Below, piece by piece: positions 7,866-15,635 of a DNA stretch of 64,000 nucleotides. Position 1 is the stretch's first letter. Every line of letters starts with the position of its first letter. The stretch is taken from positions 74,829 through 138,828 of the forward strand of contig NZ_JBMERD010000009.1 of NCBI RefSeq assembly GCF_048820935.1, in the 5' to 3' direction. The translations under genes and the position numbers were made by a program. The notes below the pieces were generated by a model. It made no database searches. It had not been told where the DNA came from and was given only the letters and a program-made list of their open reading frames with translations. The DNA comes from Algicoccus sp048820935 (GTDB lineage: Bacteria; Pseudomonadota; Gammaproteobacteria; Burkholderiales; Burkholderiaceae_B).

Positions 7866-10370
7866 TCAACCGCGCTTCTTTTTACTACCACCCGCACTGG
7901 ATTTTGATTTTGCTTTGGAACTCGCCTTACTACTTGCTTTGATCGCCTTACGAGCTTCTCGCGTTGCTTTTGCACGCCGCTCACTGGCCTTACCTTTCAG
8001 TTGCGAAGGCTTGGGTGCAGCTGGTTTCTTATAAACAGGGACATCATCAGACGGATCTTGCATGCGTCTAGCCACACGCTTGAGCGCCGCATACGAGGTG
8101 CCTGTCACCAAACGAAACTCAATACGACGCGCTTCGAGATCCACGTTTGCAATCTGAACCTGCACAGTATCTGTTAAGCGGTATCGTTGTCCCGTACGCT
8201 CACCTCTAAGCTCATGCATGGCTTCATTGAACTGAAAATACTCTGTTCCCAGTTCTGAAACGTGCACCATACCTTCGACGTGCAAAGTGTCCAGCGTCAC
8301 AAAAATCCCAAAGTTGGCTACGCCCGTAATGCGGCCACTAAAGACTTCGCCAATTTTTTCTTTGGCAAACCAGCATTTGAGCCAAGCCTCAACATCGCGC
8401 GAAGCATCATCTGCGCGGCGTTCATAGGCCGACAAAATGACACCCAACTTCTGCCAGATATCATGCTCAATCTCTTGTGCGGTCATCCCTGGCACCACGA
8501 CGTGATCAGGTGGCGTTGGTGTGTAGCGTTGCTTACGCAACAATGCCTTAATCACTCGATGGGTCAATAAGTCAGGATAACGGCGAATGGGCGACGTAAA
8601 GTGACTATAGGCCGTATAAGAAAGCCCAAAGTGACCCATATTGTCTGGCGAATAAATGGCTTGCTGCATCGAGCGCAAACACATCGTCTGCAGCAAATCA
8701 AAGTCCGGACGATCACGCACCTTGTCCACTAACTTGGCATAGTCACTGGCAGACGGCTCCGCGCCACCCTCCAACTCCAAACCCAGTGTTTTAAGGAAGA
8801 GTCGCAATGATTGTAATTTTTCTGTGGTCGGACCTTCATGAATTCTGTAAAGACCCGCATGACGGCTACGTTGCATAAAGTCTGCTGCGCAGGTGTTCGC
8901 CGCCAACATGCTTTCTTCAATCATGCGGTGGGCATCGTTTCGTACCACACCAATAATGCTGTCGATGCGACCGAGGTCATCACACACAATCTTGGTTTCA
9001 ACCGTCTCAAAATCAATTGCGCCGCGTTTTTTTCTGGCAGCAATCAACAAAAGACTTAAGGCATATAAATGCTGGACTGGTCCCAACAACGTACCGAGTT
9101 CATTGGCTACAGGACCTTTAGGCTGCTGCAGTGCTTCCCAGACCTGAGTGTATGTAGTGCGCGCATGCGATTTAATAACAGCCGGATAGAATTGATAAGC
9201 TACAACCTGACCTGCTTTGACACCGTTGCCTGCAATCACCATATCGCAGACCAGTGTCAAACGTTCAACATTCGGATTGAGTGAACAAATCCCAGTTGAA
9301 AGTTTGGCGGGCAACATAGGAATAACCCGTCGTGGAAAGTACACACTCGTGCCACGTGCACGTGCATCGACATCCAGCGGCTGCCCTTCCCGTACGTAGT
9401 GGCTGACATCGGCAATGGCCACAATCAGGCGCCAACCAGGGCGTTTGCGTTTCTCAGTCCCTAATTCAACAGGCTCGCAATACACCGCATCATCAAAATC
9501 TCGGGCATCTTCGCCGTCGATGGTGATCAAGGGGACATCGCGCAAATCAACACGGCCTTTCAGCTCATCATTCTGTACGGTGTCTGGTAAATCGCGAGCT
9601 TGGGCTTGTGCGGCATCCGAGAAATCAACTGGTACATCAAACTTGCGTACCGCAATTTCAATCTCCATACCGGGATCATCAATTTCACCCAAGATTTCAG
9701 AGACACGTCCCAGCGGTTGAGTTTGGCGTGTGGGTTGCTGAATAATCTCAACACACACAACCTGACCGTGCTTGGCACCGCCTGTTTCTGTGGGAGGCAC
9801 GAGAATGTCATGTTTCACACGCTGGTCTTCCGGAGCCACAACCGAGACACCATGCTCTTTTAAGAACCGACCTACCAGTTTCACAGTGCGCCGCTCAAGC
9901 ACCTCCATAATTATGCCGTCAGGTTTGCCTCGATGCTCTCCAATGAGCTTGACGAGCACTCGATCACCATGCAACACCTTAGCCATCTCTCTTGGAGACA
10001 AATAGATATCTGGACCGCCTTCATCACGCACCAGAAAACCAAAACCATCTCGGTGGCCTAAAACACGACCTGCAATGAAATCCAGTTTCTTTGCGAGTAG
10101 TAATACGCCGGTACGATTGGTATAGAGTTGCCCATCTCGAAGCATGGCACGAATACGGCGCTCATAGCCAACTAAGGTGGATTCACGCTCCAATCCCAAG
10201 TAGTCGGCCAATGCTTCAATCGTTAAAGGGTCTGACGCCTCACGCAGTGCGACTAGGATGTCTTCGCGACTGGGAACATCCGGGTCGTAATCAGGAATGT
10301 GTGCGTATTCATTCGGAACACGGTTGATCTGTGGTGCGTTTACGTTTTTTTTTGTGGGCTGATTTGCCAA
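7866..10370 (-). CDS. rnr: Ribonuclease R
   Basis: A processive 3'-to-5' exoribonuclease that degrades structured RNA, for example in trans-translation and rRNA quality control. The 834-residue chain has an N-terminal winged-helix/cold-shock region (30-250), the RNB catalytic domain with DGEDARDFDDAVY (magnesium-binding aspartates), HFTSPIRRYPDLLTHR further on, an S1 domain near 660-740 (GRITGVANFGIFV), and a strongly basic tail ending KSSAGGSKKKRG. Basic tails are typical of RNase R and not of RNase II. The start codon at 10370 is TTG with only a weak GAG-type ribosome site, which suggests low translation. Its start overlaps the -35 box of the divergent tRNA-Leu promoter. Confidence 0.96.
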   Translation of the reverse strand: MANQPTKKNVNAPQINRVPNEYAHIPDYDPDVPSREDILVALREASDPLTIEALADYLGLERESTLVGYERRIRAMLRDGQLYTNRTGVLLLAKKLDFIAGRVLGHRDGFGFLVRDEGGPDIYLSPREMAKVLHGDRVLVKLIGEHRGKPDGIIMEVLERRTVKLVGRFLKEHGVSVVAPEDQRVKHDILVPPTETGGAKHGQVVCVEIIQQPTRQTQPLGRVSEILGEIDDPGMEIEIAVRKFDVPVDFSDAAQAQARDLPDTVQNDELKGRVDLRDVPLITIDGEDARDFDDAVYCEPVELGTEKRKRPGWRLIVAIADVSHYVREGQPLDVDARARGTSVYFPRRVIPMLPAKLSTGICSLNPNVERLTLVCDMVIAGNGVKAGQVVAYQFYPAVIKSHARTTYTQVWEALQQPKGPVANELGTLLGPVQHLYALSLLLIAARKKRGAIDFETVETKIVCDDLGRIDSIIGVVRNDAHRMIEESMLAANTCAADFMQRSRHAGLYRIHEGPTTEKLQSLRLFLKTLGLELEGGAEPSASDYAKLVDKVRDRPDFDLLQTMCLRSMQQAIYSPDNMGHFGLSYTAYSHFTSPIRRYPDLLTHRVIKALLRKQRYTPTPPDHVVVPGMTAQEIEHDIWQKLGVILSAYERRADDASRDVEAWLKCWFAKEKIGEVFSGRITGVANFGIFVTLDTLHVEGMVHVSELGTEYFQFNEAMHELRGERTGQRYRLTDTVQVQIANVDLEARRIEFRLVTGTSYAALKRVARRMQDPSDDVPVYKKPAAPKPSQLKGKASERRAKATREARKAIKASSKASSKAKSKSSAGGSKKKRG

Positions 10371-10391
10371 AATTTAAATCTCGTATATAAT
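10364..10391 (+). promoter_or_regulatory. Promoter of tRNA-Leu
   Basis: TTGCCA (10364-10369), a 16-base spacer, then a perfect TATAAT (10386-10391). The expected start near 10398 would leave a leader of about 30 bases before the tRNA. The -35 box lies on the first codons of the divergent rnr. Confidence 0.7.
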
Positions 10392-10429
10392 TCGTTTCTT
10401 GTCAGAATAACATTATGCCTGACATTGAT

Positions 10430-10514
10430 GCCCAGGTGGCGGAATTGGTAGACGCGCATGGTTCAGGTCCATGTGCCGCAAGGTGTGGAGGTTCGAGTCC
10501 TCTCCTGGGCACCA
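10430..10514 (+). tRNA. tRNA-Leu (CAG)
   Basis: An 85-base class II tRNA with encoded CCA. The acceptor GCCCAGG pairs with CCTGGGC; the anticodon stem ATGG/CCAT encloses TTCAGGT, anticodon CAG (leucine); a long variable arm (TGCCGCAAGGTGT) and T-arm GGTTCGAGTCC follow. A terminator comes 12 bases downstream. The 3' end borders an AT-rich accessory stretch, so this tRNA could be an integration site. Confidence 0.97.
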
Positions 10515-10525
10515 CCGCTAATTAA

Positions 10526-10553
10526 ATAGACGTCAATGGACGTCTATTTTTTT
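10526..10553 (+). terminator. Terminator of tRNA-Leu
   Basis: ATAGACGTC (10526/10527-10534), loop AATG, then GACGTCTAT (10539-10547) and seven T residues. Confidence 0.9.
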
Positions 10554-10814
10554 GCCTAAAATTCGCAAAAGTGCGGTTAATACACAACACCATCAAACGC
10601 TTTAACGCTAAATTGTACGCATACAAATAGACAAAACCACCTGCTACAAACGCCGTGCAAACGCCGACCAAAAAGCAAAAATAAATACGCACACTTTCAT
10701 ATATGTCCAGTATTTAGCAATTCATTACGCAAAGATTACGCGCGAGATTACGCAGACACCCGCACCCACTTTATGCTGTTGAATCGAAAAGCACAACGCA
10801 TAAAATTCAATGTT

Positions 10815-10882
10815 CCTCCGAAAGCGCTTTGGGCGTAGGATGAAGAAACTTCAGCACTGAAGTGGCATGATTTATTCGGAGG
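10815..10882 (+). repeat. Nested inverted repeat that can mask a ribosome site
   Basis: Outer arms CCTCCGAA (10815-10822) and TTCGGAGG (10875-10882) are exact complements, 52 bases apart. Inside lies the palindrome ACTTCAG-CA-CTGAAGT (10848-10863). The right outer arm contains the GGAGG that precedes the ATG at 10889, so the folded RNA would hide that ribosome site. Confidence 0.5.
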
Positions 10883-10888
10883 TACCTA

Positions 10889-11035
10889 ATGGTTACGTTT
10901 GATGAGTCAGACGACATATAGAGATACCTAGCTTCTCAGCACACAAAGTTCATGATGAAACTTGCGAGCCTGGCGCATACACATGCTGAGTGCAAAATAA
11001 AAACTCACCACCAGAATTTTAAATCTAAGTGGTGA
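10889..11035 (+). pseudogene. Small frame interrupted by an amber codon
   Basis: The ATG at 10889 follows TTCGGAGGTACCTA, a well-placed ribosome site. The frame codes ten residues (MVTFDESDDI), meets TAG at 10919-10921, then stays open for 37 more codons to TGA at 11033-11035. No family is recognised. Either only a decapeptide is made or this is the relic of a 48-codon gene. Its end overlaps the minus-strand terminator at 10993-11037, which argues against a real full-length protein. Confidence 0.25.
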
Positions 11036-11037
11036 GT
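10993..11037 (-). terminator. Terminator of the GntR/Bug/MmgE operon
   Basis: Arms ACTCACCAC (11003-11011) and GTGGTGAGT (11029-11037) are exact complements. On the minus strand the stem runs into TTTTTATTTT (plus 10993-11002). It lies about 75 bases after the MmgE/PrpD stop. Confidence 0.85.
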
Positions 11038-11110
11038 CTTTATTTCTGTTAAGTCGAAGAAAAATGAAATGCTCTTTTTAATCAACCAACATCATTCAAA
11101 AATAAAATGA

Positions 11111-12481
11111 TTATTTTTTGGACAATTCTGTGACTTTACCGATATTTGCCGATTTAGATAAATTCCAGCACGCCGAGATAAGATCAGAAGTCTGTTCAGC
11201 ACCCAAAATTCCATCGGTCATGCCGTGAAACTTATTTTCCAAATCTTTACCAGTCATAGGGCGCTGTAAAGAACCAATGGCATGTTCGACAAATATATGA
11301 ACAGTGCTACCATCGACCAAAGTCGCAGTGGCATCCACACTAGCCTCATCCATATTGTTGTCGATCACAGCAGTGACTTTATTGCGAACACCGACCACAT
11401 CCGCACGATTAACTATCTCATCGGCATACTCGTCTTCGCTGGCTCTTCCGAAAATGAGCCCTGCTGCACAACCATGGTACACACTAAATTTACCTTCCAA
11501 TCCATCTTTCGGTTCTTTTTTGCCCGTTAATTCAAGCACCAAAGGATGCACTTTCAAATCAATACGAGCCAGATTTTCAGGTGTCACTCCCTTTTCTCGC
11601 AATTGCACACAAGCATCAATACTGGGATGGATCACAATACCGCATGCAAAAGGTTTATAAGAGTTAAATGAAATCTCAAACCGCTCGCCCAATTGATCCG
11701 TAATTTCATTCCAGTCATATTTGGTTGAAATGACTTGAGCAAAACCTCTAGGTGCCTCTAACGCACGTCCACTTGCAGTAAAACCCGACTTCGCAAATAA
11801 AGCCGACATCAATCCGGATTGAGCCGCAGCACCTGGATGGAATGGTTTTGTCATCGTGCCAAATTGCTCACGCAAACCCACGGGTTGAGAAGCTGCAATC
11901 CCTAACGCCATCGTCGTTTGCTTAACGTCCAGTCCAAGTAATCTGGCACAAGCCGCTGCCGCACCCAGTACGCCCGTGGTCCCTGTAATATGCCAACCAC
12001 GATCATAGTGATCAGGGTAAATCATATTACCAATACGGCAGGAAACGTCGATTCCGATTACCAATGAATCAATGATTTGACGCCCACTCGCTCCAGTTAA
12101 TTCAGCCAGTGAAACAAGCGCAGAACACACAGGCCCAGCCGGATGAATAATGGTTTTGAGGTGCGTATCATCAAAATCAAACGTATGAGAGGTTATTCCA
12201 TTAATTAAAGCTGCAGAACCAATATCAACCTTTTCAGTTCTACCTAAAATAGTAGCTTGAGGAGAAGGCTGTAGAGTATTGACGGCTGCTAAAGCTGCAA
12301 CTGCAGCCTCGTGTTGTGATGCACCGACTGCACAACCCAACCAATTCATAAAAGTGCGATGCGCCTCATGCTCAACATCATCATCCCAACCACGTGATGG
12401 ATGATTGACAATATATTCCGCCAAAATATTCGTAATCGATGGGGCGTTTTGATCAGAAGCAACTTGTGTATTGCGTGACAT
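11111..12481 (-). CDS. MmgE/PrpD family protein
   Basis: A 456-residue member of the MmgE/PrpD fold, which includes 2-methylcitrate dehydratase and cis-aconitate decarboxylase. Family signs are NWLGCAVGA, SHTFDFDDTHLKTIIHP (an acid/histidine active-site block near 105-121), RGWHITGTTGVLGAA, and KPFHPGAAAQSGLMSA. The family dehydrates or decarboxylates small tri- or dicarboxylates in the cytosol. There is no prpB or prpC neighbour, so a methylcitrate cycle is not supported. Instead the gene follows a Bug-type receptor and a FadR-type regulator on the same strand, which suggests use of an imported organic acid. ATG at 12481. The codons are AT-richer than those of the flanking housekeeping genes. 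Confidence 0.88.
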   Translation of the reverse strand: MSRNTQVASDQNAPSITNILAEYIVNHPSRGWDDDVEHEAHRTFMNWLGCAVGASQHEAAVAALAAVNTLQPSPQATILGRTEKVDIGSAALINGITSHTFDFDDTHLKTIIHPAGPVCSALVSLAELTGASGRQIIDSLVIGIDVSCRIGNMIYPDHYDRGWHITGTTGVLGAAAACARLLGLDVKQTTMALGIAASQPVGLREQFGTMTKPFHPGAAAQSGLMSALFAKSGFTASGRALEAPRGFAQVISTKYDWNEITDQLGERFEISFNSYKPFACGIVIHPSIDACVQLREKGVTPENLARIDLKVHPLVLELTGKKEPKDGLEGKFSVYHGCAAGLIFGRASEDEYADEIVNRADVVGVRNKVTAVIDNNMDEASVDATATLVDGSTVHIFVEHAIGSLQRPMTGKDLENKFHGMTDGILGAEQTSDLISACWNLSKSANIGKVTELSKK

Positions 12482-12511
12482 AACTTACATATTCCTATAA
12501 AAATTTAACTA

Positions 12512-13487
12512 TCACGTATCTATTTTGATATTTTGTTTCTTAGCAAGGTCTCTCCAACGCTCAAAGTCGGCTTTTGCATAACTAGCAAACTCTTGCGACG
12601 ACATTGGCATAGGTTGTATCGCCTCAACTTCTAATTGTTTAACCAATTCAGGCTCACTCAGCACATCATTCAAACTTTCATTCAAAATTTTTACAATTGC
12701 TGGATCAATACCTTTAGGTCCTGAAACACCATACCACTGCAGCACATCGGAATACCCTTTCACGCCCAACTCTTCAAAGGTGGGGATATCCGGAAAACGA
12801 GGGCTTCTTTCTTTCCCAGTAATAGCAAGAGCACGCACCGCTCCTGAAGTGAGATGAGGAACAGCTGCTGCTAAGCCCGGGAACATTGCATGAGTCTGGC
12901 CTGCAATCAAATCTAAAAACCCAGGAGCAATTCCTTTGTAAGCAATATGAATCATATTTGAGTCAATATCTTGCTTAAGCAATTCCATCAGCAAATGAGT
13001 TAATGATCCTGCGCCAGCCGAACCATAATTAAGATCATTTCCTTGCTTTTTGACATACTCTACAAATTCTTTAAAGGTATAAATAGGCAGTTTCGAATTA
13101 ATCACCAATACGTTTGGTGTGCCGCCGATCATACCAACAGGCGTGAAGCTCTCAACTGGGTCGTAAGGAACATTACGCGTCGCCGGACTTGTCGCGAGCG
13201 TTGCCACATAACCTTGCATTAAAGTGTAACCGTCAGGTGCAGATCTTTCTGTTTTTTGGCAAGCAATAATGCCTCCCGCACCACTTTGATTATCTACTAC
13301 AATATTTTGCCCAAGCTTTTTTTCCCCACGCCGAAGTCACTGCTCTAGCCACATAATCACTCCCTCCACCTGGCGCCACAGGCACAATGTACATAATTGG
13401 GCGTGATGGAAAAGTTGAGTTTGCAAATGAAATCTTAGGCATTGCAAGTACAGCTGCACCACCAACTAAAAATGAACGACGATCCAT
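12512..13487 (-). pseudogene. Bug/TctC-family periplasmic receptor with a frameshift
   Basis: A tripartite-tricarboxylate-type solute receptor, normally about 325 residues and secreted to the periplasm. The first frame (13487-13290) gives MDRRSFLVGGAAVLAMP, a twin-arginine-like signal, then the family start SRPIMYIVPVAPGGGSDYVA, and stops early. The rest reads in another frame: NIVVDNQSGAGG, SAPDGYTLMQGYVA, then PYDPVESFTPVGMIGG to the end at 12512. The break falls at an A7 tract (T7 at 13317-13323 on plus): removing one A restores WGKKLGQNIVVDN. It may be a true mutation, phase variation at the tract, slippage, or a sequencing error. Genes for the TctA/TctB membrane subunits are absent here, as is usual for Bug receptors in this group. 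Confidence 0.85.
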
Positions 13488-13549
13488 GTTTTTGTCTCTC
13501 CTATACGCAAACTTATGAATTTAATTAATCACTAATAACTAATCATTTT

Positions 13550-14251
13550 TCACTCAATGCTTCGCAATCGATCATATGCACTTCTCACATGATGATCTAA
13601 TAAAACCGAACAACATTTATCTTGTTTTTTAATATTTGCATCACTAAGAGATTCAACGATCTGCTTATGTTCTGCATTAGAACGTTCTCGATAACCTACC
13701 GATGAAAGATTTTTAAGTCGCGACAAATGAAGTTTTTGAATTAATTCTCTATATACTTTTGCTATTTCTTTATTTTCTAAATATTGAATAAAATGCCAAT
13801 GAAATAAAAGATTCTCTCGGTAATACGCTTGTGGATCCTTTTCTTTAATTGCAATATCCATCGCAACTGTACTTTCTTCAAGAGACTTTACAAGTTGATG
13901 ACGTTTCTCTGTCGTAAGTTGTGCCGCCATTCGACCCGCATGACTATCAAGAACCGCACGAAAATAATATAAATCCCGTTCTTCAGACTCTGACAATTCG
14001 CGAACATAAACCCCTGAATGCTTGCGAGAAACCACCAACCCCGAACTCTCTAGCTCTCGTAAAGCTTCTCTCACCGGAACACGCGACACCTTTAACTGAT
14101 CAACTAACTCAGATTCTCTTATCGCCTGACCTGGCGCGAATACACCTGACAAAATTTGGCTCAAAATCTGGTCACGAACCAATTTTCCTAAAGATGTATT
14201 CTTAATTTCAAGAAAGTCATCTTCATCAACTTCACTAACCAGCCAATCCAT
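13550..14251 (-). CDS. GntR-family (FadR/FCD) transcriptional regulator
   Basis: A DNA-binding repressor or activator of the FCD subgroup, about 233 residues. A winged helix-turn-helix spans roughly 22-85 (IRESELVDQLKVSRVPVREA is the classic recognition region), followed by the all-helical FCD ligand domain (95-220), which usually binds a carboxylate and a metal. The second of two tandem ATGs (14251) is preferred because GGAGGA directly abuts the first. It heads the minus-strand operon with the Bug receptor and MmgE/PrpD, and probably controls them plus the divergent dehydrogenase through the operator at 14269-14292. Its coding sequence is clearly AT-rich compared with the housekeeping genes, a sign of separate origin. 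Confidence 0.92.
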   Translation of the reverse strand: MDWLVSEVDEDDFLEIKNTSLGKLVRDQILSQILSGVFAPGQAIRESELVDQLKVSRVPVREALRELESSGLVVSRKHSGVYVRELSESEERDLYYFRAVLDSHAGRMAAQLTTEKRHQLVKSLEESTVAMDIAIKEKDPQAYYRENLLFHWHFIQYLENKEIAKVYRELIQKLHLSRLKNLSSVGYRERSNAEHKQIVESLSDANIKKQDKCCSVLLDHHVRSAYDRLRSIE

Positions 14252-14268
14252 CATTCCTCCAGTGTTTC

Positions 14269-14292
14269 GTATAATTGTATACGTTTATACAA
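14269..14292. promoter_or_regulatory. Operator for the GntR/FCD regulator
   Basis: Two overlapping palindromes: GTATA-ATTG-TATAC (14269-14282) and TTGTATA-CGTT-TATACAA (14275-14292). FCD-type GntR proteins commonly bind TTGTATAC-like inverted repeats. The site lies 15 bases before the regulator's first ATG, so autoregulation is expected. Confidence 0.65.
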
Positions 14293-14732
14293 AACTCGCA
14301 AGATAAATTTTTAATGACGTCATGAACGCAATGAAAAGCTCTGTAGACAAATATTTCATAGAAGGCAATTCGAATCACACTCTCCTGACATGAACCAGTA
14401 TTTCATCGCTATAAAATGCAAAAAACGGATAGAAAAGAAAAACACATTTCCCTAGCCGCTCAACAATTCAACATCATCCACTAGATTACTCCCTTTATAT
14501 TCAATGACCTAGAAATCCATTTTTATGGACGTTTTTAACGTTCTTAGTAACATGGGTATCGGCCATACAGCCTGATCTTTAGATCTACGATCATTATCAC
14601 GATGAGCCGTGCCGGCGATCGTATCTAAGACAACAACTGATCACGACCTCTGGCGACGTAAACATTGTGTTTCACGTTCTCAGAAATCCCTGAGCACCTC
14701 ATCGTTGCACAAACAAGATTAAGGAGGTTGAA
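14293..14732. other. Divergent intergenic region between regulator and dehydrogenase
   Basis: About 440 bases without a gene. It should hold the promoters for the plus-strand dehydrogenase and the minus-strand operon. Apart from the operator just before it I see no confident promoter, and only scattered GATC-rich short palindromes around 14570-14650. A strong AAGGAGG ribosome site occupies 14721-14727. Confidence 0.5.
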
Positions 14733-15515
14733 ATGGGAACCATCGATGACAAAGTGATTCTAGTCACAGGCGCTGCACGTGGCATTGGACGCGCAATTGC
14801 TCTACGCCTAGCGCAAGACGGTGCAAACATCGCACTCGTCGATATGGATGCGGCTGGCCTTGAAAAAGTCGATAAAGAAATTGCAGCGATTGGACGTAAA
14901 GCCACCATATTTCAGGCCGATGTTTCAAATCGAGATCAAGTCTATGCCGCCGTTGATCATGCAGAAAAAGAACTAGGTGGGTTTGATGTCATCATCAATA
15001 ACGCAGGGATCGCGAGCGTCCAACCGATTGCTCAAGCCCAACCAGAAGAAGTTGAACGCCTGATTAACATCAACATTAAAGGTGTGCTCTGGGGCATTCA
15101 AGCTGCCGCAGCTAAGTTTCGGGCTCGCAAACAGAAAGGGAAAATCATCAGCGCAGCCTCTATTGCTGGTCATGAGGGCTTCCCATTACTCGGGGTCTAC
15201 TCCGCATCAAAATTTGCAGTACGTGCCTTGACACAATCTGCTGCCAAAGAATATGCAGCCGACGGCATCACCGTGAACGCCTATTGTCCCGGTGTGGTCG
15301 GAACAGACATGTGGGTGGAGATTGATGCCAAAATGGCTGAAATCACTGGCGCAAAAATCGGAGAAACTTACGACCAATACGTCAACGGCATTGCACTGGG
15401 ACGTGCGCAAACGCCCGAAGACGTCGCTGGATTTGTAGCCTATCTGGCAGGACCCGATGCGGACTATATGACTGGGCAAGCACCCATCATTGATGGCGGC
15501 TTGGTGTATCGTTAA
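14733..15515 (+). CDS. SDR dehydrogenase, acetoin/diacetyl reductase type
   Basis: A 260-residue classical short-chain dehydrogenase with the cofactor loop TGAARGIG (12-19), NNAG (89-92), catalytic Ser143, and Tyr156/Lys160 in YSASK. The blocks LVDMDAAGL, KIISAASIAGHEGFPLLGVY and YCPGVVGTDMWVEID resemble the BudC group (meso-2,3-butanediol dehydrogenase / (S)-acetoin-forming diacetyl reductase), so NADH-linked interconversion of acetoin and diacetyl or butanediol is the best guess. The ATG follows AAGGAGG by 5 bases, a very strong site. It is divergent from the GntR regulator and ends in a shared terminator, so its expression probably answers to that regulator. Acetolactate-pathway partners are not nearby, so the true substrate may differ. 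Confidence 0.85.
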   Translation: MGTIDDKVILVTGAARGIGRAIALRLAQDGANIALVDMDAAGLEKVDKEIAAIGRKATIFQADVSNRDQVYAAVDHAEKELGGFDVIINNAGIASVQPIAQAQPEEVERLININIKGVLWGIQAAAAKFRARKQKGKIISAASIAGHEGFPLLGVYSASKFAVRALTQSAAKEYAADGITVNAYCPGVVGTDMWVEIDAKMAEITGAKIGETYDQYVNGIALGRAQTPEDVAGFVAYLAGPDADYMTGQAPIIDGGLVYR

Positions 15516-15568
15516 AAACCAAACAGTATGCGAATAGAACCGTACCTGACCAAAACAGCTCTTAAACT

Positions 15569-15620
15569 AAAACGGCGCGTGAAGTGACACTCAGTGTTCA
15601 CTTCACGCACCGTTTTTATT
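15569..15620. terminator. Bidirectional terminator between dehydrogenase and DUF475 genes
   Basis: The long stem GCGTGAAGTGA (15577-15587) pairs with TCACTTCACGC (15598-15608). It is extended by AAAACGG and CCGTTTT outside, giving A/T tails on both strands. It serves two convergent genes. Confidence 0.9.
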
Positions 15621-15635
15621 TCAGATGGATTCGGA

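Larger units (their letters stand above)
10554..11110. other. AT-rich intergenic region after tRNA-Leu
   Basis: About 560 bases without a convincing gene. It contains a nested inverted repeat (10815-10882), a tiny frame behind a good ribosome site (10889-11035) broken by an amber codon, and the terminator of the MmgE operon (10993-11037). The stretch 10560-10800 has no clear coding signal; repeated TTACGC words occur around 10730-10752. It looks like eroded foreign DNA, but no integrase remnant is recognisable. Confidence 0.5.

Noticed and set aside
10554..10740. Minus-strand hydrophobic frame reading FLVGVCTAFVAGGFVYLYAY
   Set aside because: It runs through the tRNA-Leu terminator, has no ATG or ribosome site, and no homologue is recalled.
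11111..12481. prpD of a methylcitrate cycle
   Set aside because: prpB and prpC are absent and the neighbours are a Bug receptor and a FadR-type regulator, so only the family name is safe.
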